Below are positions 5,860 through 13,538 of a DNA stretch of 17,407 nt, in pieces. How positions within the stretch are numbered: position 1 is the stretch's first letter; the number at the start of each line of letters is the position of its first letter. The notes under the pieces were generated by a model. That model searched no databases. It was given only the letters and a program-made list of their open reading frames with translations, and was not told where the DNA came from. Position numbers and translations under genes: made by a program. Source of the stretch: Nitrospinaceae bacterium UBA3496 (GTDB taxonomy: Bacteria > UBA8248); contig DFQF01000076.1 of assembly GCA_002377645.1 (NCBI GenBank), positions 1 to 17,407 on the forward strand. Reading direction: 5' to 3'.

Positions 5860-8112
5860 TTATTTTATTTTACCTAGGACCTCAAGAACATGGTCTGGGG
5901 TTACAGGGATTTGTTTTATACGCTCTCCAATAGCGTCACTAACAGCACAAGCCACTGCTGCAGCACCCGCAGTACATGGTGGTTCACCTATACCTTTTGC
6001 TCCATATGGACCAAGTCCTTCTCTTGACTCAAGAATAATATTCTCCCATTCTGGTGTTTCTGAAGCAGTAGGTATTAAATAACTTTCAAAATGTTCAGTC
6101 AGGACTTTGCCATCTTCTAGAAGAATTTCCTCCATCAATCCATGGCCTATTCCCATCATTGTACCTCCTTCAAACTGTCCTTCTACATGTTGACTATTAA
6201 TTGCTTGTCCGACATCATGACCAGACCAATAATTTAAAATTATAATCTCACCTGTTTCTTTATTTACTTTGACCTCGGCAGCATGAACACCAAAAACGTA
6301 ATCTAACCAACCACCTCCGGCTCCGTAAATCTCATTACCTTCATATTCATGCTCTCCAAATTTAACATTCCCAGTTGCATGCAACGGAACATTATTTTCT
6401 TTGCACTTTTTGATTACCTCTGTTAGTCTCACTGTTTTTTTAGGACTACCTATAACAGAAATAATACTGTCTTTAATATTAAGATCCTCTTTTGACGCCT
6501 CAAGAAGTTCAGAAGCTACGTCTAATAATCTATCACGTAATTGCATCCCAGCATCAAAAGTAGCACCACCAGAAACCATAGTTTGCCTGCTTCCTGCTGT
6601 AATACCAGCTAGAGGAGTTATGTGTGAATCTGACAAAATTGGAGATATATCTGAAAGTGGAATTCCTAATACTTCTGAGGCAATTTGACAATATGTTTGA
6701 GTTTGGCCTGCACCCACATCTGACGCACCAGCACGAAGTTGAACACTCCCATCATCATCTATAGAAAGAAATGCATCTCCTGCATTGAGTGGCCTACCAT
6801 AACCTCCTATATTACCAATAATTCCAAAACCCTTAACCCAAGGCGAAGGTATCGACCCTTCTATTTTCTTATTTTTCCTTTTAGCAACTTTTTTTGCCAC
6901 AGAGTCAAATAATTCTGGAAGCATAACTCTTCCTGGAACAGGCTGATTCTGCATTAAAGTTTCACCTTTTTTAATTATATTTTTGAGACGAAATTCGGTG
7001 GGGTCTATTTTTAACTTGAGTGCTAATTCATCCATTTGAGACTCATAAGCAAAACATACCTGATTGGCACCAACCCCCCTCATGGCTTCAGTAAAAGGAT
7101 TATTTGTAAGAATTGCTCTAGCTCTTCCTCTTGCATAGGGATAATTATAAGGACCGCCACTAACACATAAAGCTCCTAACAGAAGTCCTTTACTATTTGT
7201 AACATAAGCACCGGCATCCCCAATAATATCAACATCAATTGCAACTAACATTCCATCCTTATTTGCAGCAGAAATGTATTTCATTTCGAAAGGATGTTTT
7301 TTGCTTCCTGAATTTATTGTTTCCTCACGCGTATAGGCCATTCTAACAGGACGACCAGTTTCTATAGATAAAAGTGCTAGGAATGCACCCAACTGAGGGT
7401 GTTCTTTTCCTCCAAATGCCCCCCCAAGCATTGGACAATCGTATCGAACTTTACTTGCAGGAAGACCTAAAACACTAGCAACATTCTTGTAGTTTTCTAT
7501 TCCTTGCGTTGGAACACGTATATTAACCAAACCACTTTCGTCAACCCATGCCATACCTCCTTCAGGCTCAATAAATGCATGATCTACACACGAGGAAGTA
7601 TATGTATTCTCTACAACAACATCTGCATTTTCAATTATTTTATCTATATCAAATTTTTGAGAACTATTAGGTGATTTTAATGTTTTCCAGTCGCATACTA
7701 TTTCAGCATTCTTCAGATCTCTGTAATCATAGGAACCAGACAATTTTTCGTAAGTTATTTTAATTGATTTAGCGGCCTCCTCTGCTAAATCCCTATTTTC
7801 TGCAGCTATAAGAGCGACAGGATCTCCTATATCTAGTACAATCTCGTTGGCTAACAATGGAAAATCAGGATACCTTCCCGCATTTTGCCCAGGAATATCC
7901 TTTGCAGTAAGAACACAATGTACTCCTGGAATAGAAAGTGCTTTTTTTACGTCAATTTTTTTTATACGTGCAGGAGTGATTTCAGCACGAAGTACTTTCC
8001 CATAAAGTTCCCCGGGTAATCGAAAATCGTCACCATAAATTGTATCTCCAACTGCCTTAACTACAGCATCACTTTTAGTAGGGGAGGTTCCAATATAATC
8101 CAATTGCGGCAT
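5860..8112 (-). CDS. Xanthine dehydrogenase/aldehyde oxidase-family molybdopterin-binding (large) subunit
   Basis: Catalytic subunit of a molybdenum hydroxylase, which hydroxylates an aldehyde or N-heterocycle using water. The 750 residues show the N-terminal 'a/b hammerhead' domain (about 18-125; VGDTIYGDDFRLPGELYGKVLR) and the Mo-cofactor domain (about 150-750). Cofactor motifs are GGAFGGKE (230-237), AMRGVGANQ (343-351), GASDVGAGQTQ (462-472) and GPYGAKGIGEPP with the base Glu at 710. The position matching bovine xanthine oxidase Gln767 is Ala468. The frame opens at TTG 8124, but that codon lies within the ribosome site TTGGAG; ATG 8112, six bases after GGAG, is the better start. It follows the Gfo/Idh gene by 56 bases. 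No 2Fe-2S or FAD subunit is adjacent, so the electron path is unknown. Its 3' end meets the OsmC gene with a 5-base gap and no visible terminator. The substrate cannot be told. Confidence 0.93.
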   Translation of the reverse strand: MPQLDYIGTSPTKSDAVVKAVGDTIYGDDFRLPGELYGKVLRAEITPARIKKIDVKKALSIPGVHCVLTAKDIPGQNAGRYPDFPLLANEIVLDIGDPVALIAAENRDLAEEAAKSIKITYEKLSGSYDYRDLKNAEIVCDWKTLKSPNSSQKFDIDKIIENADVVVENTYTSSCVDHAFIEPEGGMAWVDESGLVNIRVPTQGIENYKNVASVLGLPASKVRYDCPMLGGAFGGKEHPQLGAFLALLSIETGRPVRMAYTREETINSGSKKHPFEMKYISAANKDGMLVAIDVDIIGDAGAYVTNSKGLLLGALCVSGGPYNYPYARGRARAILTNNPFTEAMRGVGANQVCFAYESQMDELALKLKIDPTEFRLKNIIKKGETLMQNQPVPGRVMLPELFDSVAKKVAKRKNKKIEGSIPSPWVKGFGIIGNIGGYGRPLNAGDAFLSIDDDGSVQLRAGASDVGAGQTQTYCQIASEVLGIPLSDISPILSDSHITPLAGITAGSRQTMVSGGATFDAGMQLRDRLLDVASELLEASKEDLNIKDSIISVIGSPKKTVRLTEVIKKCKENNVPLHATGNVKFGEHEYEGNEIYGAGGGWLDYVFGVHAAEVKVNKETGEIIILNYWSGHDVGQAINSQHVEGQFEGGTMMGIGHGLMEEILLEDGKVLTEHFESYLIPTASETPEWENIILESREGLGPYGAKGIGEPPCTAGAAAVACAVSDAIGERIKQIPVTPDHVLEVLGKIK

Positions 8113-8168
8113 TTTGTTCTCCAAAAGTTTATAAACTACAAATCATAAAACAACAGTTCAAAGAACTA

Positions 8169-9167
8169 TTAGTCTCTATAGGTAGAAACTTCTATAGCTT
8201 TTCCTGTTCTAGAACTTTCTATTACAGACTGTAAAACGGCAACTACTTCCAAACCTTCAACTCCTCCGGTCTCAACGGATTTCTCTCCATTTATACAAGA
8301 TGCAAAATCACTTAACTGTTCAGAAAGAGGATCGATCGGCTCAAGAGAAATCTCTTCTTTTTTGTCATCCCCTGCTTTCGTAATGTAAAGTTTAGTTCCT
8401 TCAAAATCACTATAAGCATTCATGCCAGTTCCAAATGCAGAGGTCTCACAAATTTTTGGAACAACAAAAGTCGTTCCAACGTATCCCAAAGGTCCACTCT
8501 CATACTCAACAATAAAACTTGTCACATCATCAAGGTTCGTTTTAGATAAAAGTTTTTTACTAAAAGCAGAAACGCGCTTTGCGGGACCTGCTAAAAACTG
8601 GAGATTGTCGACCATATGTACTCCCAAACCACACATAGAACCAGCAGGACTTTCTTCGGGATCATTTCTCCATCCTGGTCTTGGCTCGAGACCTCCCGCT
8701 AGCGATAAATTAGCCTGCATTTGATGCAAAACTCCTAATTCTCCTGAATCAATAAAATTTTTAATCTTTCGATTCGCAGAGCAACGTCTACGGTGATGAC
8801 CGACTTGAAGAACAACACCCGCACTCTCGGTAACTTTGATAGCTTCTTTTGCATCCTCACATGTTAATGTTAGAGGCTTTTCTACAAAAACATGCTTGCC
8901 TGCACTAGCAGCCTGTGAAATTATATCTAAATGGGTAGAATGAGGGGTTGCAACTAACAAACCGTCAATACTAGAGTCTTTTAAAATCTCGTCTAAATTC
9001 TCTGCAGAATTACAACTATATTTTTCGGAAAAAGCTTTCCGTGTATCTGAACTTCTTGCAAAACAAGAAACTATATCACACGAGCCACTTCTCCCAGCTG
9101 CGTCTGCTAACATTCCACCCCACCAACCTAAACCAATAGAAGCCAGTTTAACTTTTTCAGAACTCAT
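8169..9167 (-). CDS. Gfo/Idh/MocA-family NAD(P)-dependent oxidoreductase
   Basis: Members of this family oxidise or reduce sugars, inositols and related cyclic compounds, or cleave glycosidic links, using NAD(P). The N-terminal Rossmann half has LASIGLGWWGGML (dinucleotide loop, 8-20), LLVATPHSTHLD and the signature HVFVEKPLTLT with Glu96-Lys97-Pro98. The C-terminal half has GLGVHMVDNLQFLAG with His184 and Asp187, the usual catalytic pair. Length is 332 residues, normal. A longer frame begins at 9203, but ATG 9167 lies just after a strong GAGGGGAG ribosome site and gives the standard N-terminus. It is the upstream partner of the molybdenum-hydroxylase subunit, suggesting a shared catabolic pathway. 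A weak extended -10 (TGTTATAGT) lies in the 92-base gap upstream. Substrate unknown. Confidence 0.9.
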   Translation of the reverse strand: MSSEKVKLASIGLGWWGGMLADAAGRSGSCDIVSCFARSSDTRKAFSEKYSCNSAENLDEILKDSSIDGLLVATPHSTHLDIISQAASAGKHVFVEKPLTLTCEDAKEAIKVTESAGVVLQVGHHRRRCSANRKIKNFIDSGELGVLHQMQANLSLAGGLEPRPGWRNDPEESPAGSMCGLGVHMVDNLQFLAGPAKRVSAFSKKLLSKTNLDDVTSFIVEYESGPLGYVGTTFVVPKICETSAFGTGMNAYSDFEGTKLYITKAGDDKKEEISLEPIDPLSEQLSDFASCINGEKSVETGGVEGLEVVAVLQSVIESSRTGKAIEVSTYRD

Positions 9168-9259
9168 ATTCTCCCCTCTATGATTTTCAAAGATCAATTT
9201 CAAAAAAATATCCGTTGATACTATAACAATTGTACATTTTTAACTAGTTACAATCTGCG

Positions 9260-9955
9260 TTAATTAAACAAAATGTTTTGTATTTGAAGAAAAATATTTT
9301 GAATCTCTACAAAAAGTAGACTATAGAAAGAGAGAGTTTCTACACGTCCTTGAAGAAGAAGAATTATGACTCCAGTTATCAAAGAAATAGATAAAAAATA
9401 AATTATAACTAACGAGAAAAAAAACCCATTAGTATTAATATCGGTCTGTTTAATCATTAAAGATTTCAGAGTCATTACTATATGTAACATTAATGAAAAC
9501 CCTACAAGAGTAATCGTCAAATACCATATAAATTTATATTTAAAAAAATTCCATACGAGGAATCCTATTAAGAGCAAAATAAAAGTTAAAAAAGGGAAAA
9601 AATAAGGAGCAAGCAAAATCACAGGGTTAGTACTACTTAAAACCACTTCACCTTTGAACTTAGAAACTTTAAATCTTATTATTTTTTTAAAGAAGATAAT
9701 CCCAAAAAATAAATGCGTAAATTCATGAATAAAAGTATATAAAAATTCAAATTTACAAAATCTATAAAATAAAAAAAATAGGATGGCTCCGGAAAAAAGA
9801 AGTGTACTTTCAAAATCTTTACCTAACGGCGAAAAACCTGAATTCAAACTACCAACTTTTAAATAAACTTCTTGAACTAAGATTTTGGTAATAGCCCAAC
9901 AGGGAGGCAAAAAAAAGATAGCTATTAAAAAAAAGAGAATTTTTCTAAAAATCAA
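9260..9955 (-). CDS. Polytopic membrane protein with HEFTH zinc-protease motif (M50-like)
   Basis: I do not recognise a named family with certainty. The 231 residues hold about six hydrophobic segments (about 5-21, 52-66, 73-90, 108-135, 142-165, 178-200). The sequence TFIHEFTHLFFG at 75-86 contains HEFTH (His77, Glu78, His81) at the edge of a membrane segment, as in M50 site-2-type metallopeptidases, and TNPVILLAPYFFPF (109-122) looks like a second membrane motif. KQTDINTNGFFFSL (169-182) offers Asp172 as a possible third metal ligand; this is inference. Such proteins cut substrates within or near the membrane. The start is TTG 9955, 22 bases after the gpsA stop, with only a distant AAGGG, so the start is weakly supported. 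It appears to be the last gene of the 13384-9260 run. It could also be a catalytically inactive membrane protein. Confidence 0.62.
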   Translation of the reverse strand: MIFRKILFFLIAIFFLPPCWAITKILVQEVYLKVGSLNSGFSPLGKDFESTLLFSGAILFFLFYRFCKFEFLYTFIHEFTHLFFGIIFFKKIIRFKVSKFKGEVVLSSTNPVILLAPYFFPFLTFILLLIGFLVWNFFKYKFIWYLTITLVGFSLMLHIVMTLKSLMIKQTDINTNGFFFSLVIIYFLSISLITGVIILLLQGRVETLSFYSLLFVEIQNIFLQIQNILFN

Positions 9956-9977
9956 AACATGCCATATAACCCTTAGT

Positions 9978-10997
9978 TCAGGTTCTTTCTTCTTTAAATG
10001 GGCGTTTCATAAGTTGATTGAGTGATTCTAAAGGATTCTTTTCTTTAAATAAAACCGCATTTATTTCCTCACAAATCGGCATTTCAACAGATAATTTCTT
10101 GGAAAGGGAAAGAGCAATAGGAGCGGTTGCAACTCCTTCAGCAACAGAAGTCATAGAATCTAAAATATCACTTAACTTTTCTCCTTTTCCTATCCTATAT
10201 CCTACTGTCCTGTTACGACTTATCTCTCCGGTACAGGTAAGAATTAGATCTCCCATACCTGAAAGTCCCGATAAAGTTTGAGGGTCTCCTCCCATCTTTA
10301 ATGCTAAACGAGAAATTTCTTTAAGACCCCTGACTATTAAAGCTGCTCTCGCATTCAGACCAACTTCTAAACCATCAACAATTCCTGCCGCAAGCGCAAT
10401 CACATTTTTCAAAGCACCACCAACCTGAACACCTATTGGGTCATTACTACAGTAAATACGAAAAAATGAAGAAGAGAATGCCTTTTGTATTTTAACTCCA
10501 GACTCAAAGTCCAAAGAAGCAGCAGTAATTACGGTAGGATTACGTTTTGCTAATTCTAGGGCAAATGTTGGCCCCGATAAACTGACAATATTATTAACAC
10601 TGTCACATGAATCTTTTAATGATTTTTCTATAATCTGAGAAGGCAGCAAAAATGAAATTGGATCGAAACCTTTTGTTACACTTACTATAGTTGATTCTTC
10701 ATGTATTGTGGGTGATAAACTTTTCCAAATTTTCGCTACAACATGACTAGGCATAGCGCTTAAAATAACATCTTGTCCTGAAGAAGATGCTTCAACTAAA
10801 TCAGAAGTAAATTCTAAATTTTCATGAAGACTAAAATCGGGCAAATAAAGATCGTTAACGTTTGTCTCTTTCATACGAGAACACAAATCTTCTTCAAAAA
10901 TCCAAAGAACAGTTTGATGACCAATATCAGAAAGGAAGTCTGCAAGAGCTGTTCCCCAAGCACCTGCACCGATAACTGCAATTCGTAATGGATTCAA
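9978..10997 (-). CDS. gpsA: Glycerol-3-phosphate dehydrogenase [NAD(P)+]
   Basis: GpsA reduces dihydroxyacetone phosphate to sn-glycerol 3-phosphate, the backbone for phospholipid synthesis, in the cytoplasm. The 339 residues have AVIGAGAWGTALADFL (7-22, NAD(P) loop), AMPSH and VSVTKGF (Lys109 region), VSLSGPTFALELA, GVQVGGALKNVIALAAGIVDG with the catalytic Lys197, and GLSGMGDLILTCTGEISRN. The C-terminal EGVATAPIALSLSKKLSVEMPI is also typical. The start is TTG 10997 with AGGAG five bases upstream; the second-codon context NPLRIAVIGAG is normal. It ends in TGA. The cupin gene lies 35 bases upstream and the HEFTH membrane gene 22 bases downstream, so it sits inside an operon-like run. Confidence 0.97.
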   Translation of the reverse strand: MNPLRIAVIGAGAWGTALADFLSDIGHQTVLWIFEEDLCSRMKETNVNDLYLPDFSLHENLEFTSDLVEASSSGQDVILSAMPSHVVAKIWKSLSPTIHEESTIVSVTKGFDPISFLLPSQIIEKSLKDSCDSVNNIVSLSGPTFALELAKRNPTVITAASLDFESGVKIQKAFSSSFFRIYCSNDPIGVQVGGALKNVIALAAGIVDGLEVGLNARAALIVRGLKEISRLALKMGGDPQTLSGLSGMGDLILTCTGEISRNRTVGYRIGKGEKLSDILDSMTSVAEGVATAPIALSLSKKLSVEMPICEEINAVLFKEKNPLESLNQLMKRPFKEERT

Positions 10998-11032
10998 TCT
11001 TTCTCCTATATATTACATTTACAGAATAACAA

Positions 11033-11557
11033 CTAATTTTTATCGTCTTTTTTTATTTTGGATAATTGTTTACTTCTAGAAGTAACTCCCTTCGCGACAG
11101 CTTTCTTCCCTGTATCGGTCTTTGCACTCCATTCAATTTCGTGAGCCAAATGTTTTTCTTCATTCCAAATATGTTCAGTTCCATCTCCCATAAAAACACA
11201 AAAAACCTCACACCCGTCCGGATATTCATAAGGACCGTGTGGGAGATCCCAACCAAAGACATAATCGCCAGGTCGCAGATCCTTTCCAGCAACACACATT
11301 CTTCCCTTAGTCACAAGAATAGAATGCCAACTTTTGTGCGTATGCTCAGGTTCAACATAGCCAGGAGGGAATTTCACCTTCATATCAAAACGTTTCATTA
11401 GTGGATCATGATTGAAAATTTTCACTTTTACGCCCTTGGGCAAAGTCAACATCTTTAATGCTGTACCCTCCTGCCACTTTACTTCTCTGTCATGCATAGC
11501 TTTAAACTTATTTACAAATTTCTTCTTTCGTTTTACTGCTTTAATATTTTTATTCAT
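11033..11557 (-). CDS. Cupin-domain protein of unknown function
   Basis: A 174-residue protein with one cupin beta-barrel (about 45-135) between lysine-rich ends (KAVKRKKKFVNKFK at the start; KQLSKIKKDDKN at the end). Cupin motif 1 reads GYVEPEHTHKSWHSILVTKG: His72 and His74 are the HxH metal ligands and His78 sits where many cupins have Glu. Motif 2 reads GDYVFGWDLPHGPY with His107. This could give a four-His metal site, as known in some dioxygenase-like cupins; the metal and substrate are not visible. There is no signal peptide. ATG start, with GAGGAG six bases upstream. It is 24 bases after the DtxR-type regulator and 35 before gpsA. A role in metal or redox response is only a guess from context. 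Confidence 0.75.
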   Translation of the reverse strand: MNKNIKAVKRKKKFVNKFKAMHDREVKWQEGTALKMLTLPKGVKVKIFNHDPLMKRFDMKVKFPPGYVEPEHTHKSWHSILVTKGRMCVAGKDLRPGDYVFGWDLPHGPYEYPDGCEVFCVFMGDGTEHIWNEEKHLAHEIEWSAKTDTGKKAVAKGVTSRSKQLSKIKKDDKN

Positions 11558-11581
11558 TAAATACTCCTCAAAATTAAGTTT

Positions 11582-12247
11582 TCAACACACAAAAACTAAA
11601 GAAGCAACAGAATTACTGAAGGTATGTGAAACTTCATTTATAGAAATTGTAATTGTATCAGTCTTTACAGACTTTTTTAATATCTCCACAGAAACACCTG
11701 GAATTAATCCTATTTCACCTAAATACTTGAGAACTTCATTATTTTCTTGTCCTACCCGAGTTATTGAAACTTGAATTCCTTCTTCAACTTCTAACAATTT
11801 TTTCTCATTCATTTTCTTGATATTCCCTTCCTTTGAAGGAATGGGATCTCCATGTGGATCTAATGTTGGGAATCCTAAACTTTTATCCAAAACTTCTTCC
11901 AATTCTTCACTTAGAACATGCTCAAGCTTTTCAGCTTCAATATCAACTTTATCCCAATCTATCCCCATTTTCTGGTTTAGAAATAGTTCAATGAGTCTGT
12001 GATGTCGGATTATTTCAAGCGCTACTTTCTCACCCTTTTTTGTAAGTGATACTCCTTGATAGGGTTTATAAATCACTAATTTCATTTTTTGCAATTTCTT
12101 CAACATGCCGGTTACTGAAGCAGAAGACAAGCCCATTTTTGATGCAATCGAACTAGTTTTAACTGGTGAAAGTATTTGTTCAAGTTTGAAAATATTTTTC
12201 AAATAATCTTCAGTACGATTACTAAAAAGATCGTCTTCTCGTAACAA
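11582..12247 (-). CDS. DtxR/MntR-family metal-dependent transcriptional regulator
   Basis: These proteins bind Fe2+ or Mn2+ and then DNA, usually repressing metal uptake genes. The 221 residues show the N-terminal winged helix (about 10-72: NRTEDYLKNIFKLEQ, ASKMGLSSASVTGMLKKLQ, VSLTKKGEKVALEIIRHHRL), the metal-binding dimerisation helices (about 78-150: RHHRLIELFLNQKMG, VDIEAEKLEHVLSEELEEVLD, DPHGDPIP) and a C-terminal FeoA/SH3-like domain (about 155-221), absent from the short Bacillus MntR. His/Glu/Asp ligand positions typical of the family are present, but iron versus manganese cannot be decided. The start is TTG 12247 with GAGGTG four bases upstream. It lies 57 bases after the TonB-like gene, so it may respond to the metal whose uptake that gene powers. 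Confidence 0.92.
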   Translation of the reverse strand: MLREDDLFSNRTEDYLKNIFKLEQILSPVKTSSIASKMGLSSASVTGMLKKLQKMKLVIYKPYQGVSLTKKGEKVALEIIRHHRLIELFLNQKMGIDWDKVDIEAEKLEHVLSEELEEVLDKSLGFPTLDPHGDPIPSKEGNIKKMNEKKLLEVEEGIQVSITRVGQENNEVLKYLGEIGLIPGVSVEILKKSVKTDTITISINEVSHTFSNSVASLVFVC

Positions 12248-12304
12248 AGAACACCTCAGCTAAAATTTGTTTCAGATAAAATAAAAATTCAAAATTATTA
12301 ATAC

Positions 12305-13384
12305 TTAGTTCTTTAAAAATTTTCTAACAAAAAATCTTTCTGACAGATACTCGAAAGTCCCCTGAATCTTTAAAGTTTTCCTTTTTAATCTTAAGGGAAA
12401 GGGCCTAAACGAAAATGACGCTCTAGTTACAGCAGAAATAGCTTCATCATCTAAAACTCCATGTCCAGAGGATTTTAATAGATGAATCTTTTTTAATCTA
12501 CCGTCTTTTTGAAGAGTAAATTGTAGTTTCAACTCTCCATTCAACCCCCTTGCTTCCGGTGCCCACCATACCCAAGATTCTTCAATCTTTTCTTTAATAT
12601 GTTTAAAATATCTGAAATACTCTGTCTTACTTGTCGATAGTGAAATAGGTTCATCATCCTTATTTTTTTTCTTAGATTGAAAATCTGCAGTCACCACCTT
12701 ATCTAAAAGCATTTCAGTAACTTTAAATATTTTTTTTTCTTTTGAGTCTATTCTAAATAATTTCAGTCGATCTTCTTCATATTTTGATTTTAGATTATTG
12801 CGTACCGAGATTGGTTTCTTTGTTCTATTGGATTCTTGTTTTTTTTCAATGATTATTTTTTCGAACTGAGATACCTTTTTTTTTGATGTTAACTTTCTTT
12901 TTTCATCTTTGGAATTATCTAATGAATTGGAAATTTTTTTAGAAATTTTAGATTTATTATAAATTACTGATGATGAATTCTGAAAAAATTCTCTCTTCTT
13001 TCCTAAAATATCCTCTTTTTTACTTATCTTAAAATCTAAACTTTTCTTTTTAATTTCCTTGGTCGGGGTTTCTTTTTGAATCTTCAAAAGATTCTTCTGA
13101 TTTTTTTGATTATTTTCCTGAATCTGAATTTTTTTGTTTTTTAAAAAATAACCGCTCTCTTCTCTATTTACATTAGAAAGAAGTTTTTTAACCTTTTTAT
13201 TTTTTTGTATTTTATCTGGTTCCCAATCCACGGAAATAAATCTATAGGTTTGAGGCGTATTATCTAAAATTTCAGAAAAATTAAATATAACTCCAAAAAC
13301 GAAAGCTAGCACAACATGGACAAAAAAAGAAATTATAAAAAGGGAGGAGAAACTATACACGGGAAAAAATCTTAACCTCTGCAT
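12305..13384 (-). CDS. TonB-family energy transducer
   Basis: TonB links the proton-driven ExbB/ExbD motor in the inner membrane to outer-membrane receptors for iron complexes, B12 and similar ligands. The 359 residues have an N-terminal anchor (about 11-35, FSSLFIISFFVHVVLAFVFG) and a long, low-complexity, lysine-rich periplasmic linker (about 55-260), lysine/serine/asparagine-rich where classical TonB is proline-rich. The C-terminal TonB domain (about 265-355) has YFRYFKHIKEKIEESWVWW, NGELKLQFTLQKDGRLKKI, SSGHGVLDDEAISAVTRASF and FRPFP. ATG start with a weak upstream AAGAGAA. exbB, exbD and a receptor are not in the window. A TolA-like role is less likely because the GVLDDEA(I/A)xAV signature is that of TonB. 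It heads the 13384-9260 run. Confidence 0.88.
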   Translation of the reverse strand: MQRLRFFPVYSFSSLFIISFFVHVVLAFVFGVIFNFSEILDNTPQTYRFISVDWEPDKIQKNKKVKKLLSNVNREESGYFLKNKKIQIQENNQKNQKNLLKIQKETPTKEIKKKSLDFKISKKEDILGKKREFFQNSSSVIYNKSKISKKISNSLDNSKDEKRKLTSKKKVSQFEKIIIEKKQESNRTKKPISVRNNLKSKYEEDRLKLFRIDSKEKKIFKVTEMLLDKVVTADFQSKKKNKDDEPISLSTSKTEYFRYFKHIKEKIEESWVWWAPEARGLNGELKLQFTLQKDGRLKKIHLLKSSGHGVLDDEAISAVTRASFSFRPFPLRLKRKTLKIQGTFEYLSERFFVRKFLKN

Positions 13385-13487
13385 ATTTTCGATTCTCTTT
13401 TTAAGAATTTTTTACTAAAACTCATTCAAAAACATAAGAATATCCAAAATCTAATCAACGGTATAAGAATACTTTAAAATTGTCCAT

Positions 13488-13524
13488 AAAAAAAAACGGG
13501 AGAAGGAAAATCCTTCTCCCGTTT
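13488..13524 (-). terminator. Rho-independent terminator of the groES-groEL operon
   Basis: A perfect 14-bp inverted repeat (13494-13507 with 13511-13524; core CGGGAGAAGGA / TCCTTCTCCCG) encloses a 3-base loop and, on the minus strand, is followed by nine T residues (complement of 13488-13496). It begins 14 bases beyond the groEL stop. It should also insulate the TonB-like gene downstream from heat-shock transcription. Confidence 0.95.
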
Positions 13525-13538
13525 AATCAAAATTAAAG

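Noticed and set aside
8113..8124. Longer Mo-hydroxylase start at TTG 8124
   Set aside because: The TTG is part of the TTGGAG ribosome site that serves ATG 8112.
9168..9203. Longer Gfo/Idh start at 9203
   Set aside because: The extra 12 codons cover the GAGGGGAG ribosome site for ATG 9167 and add nothing family-like.
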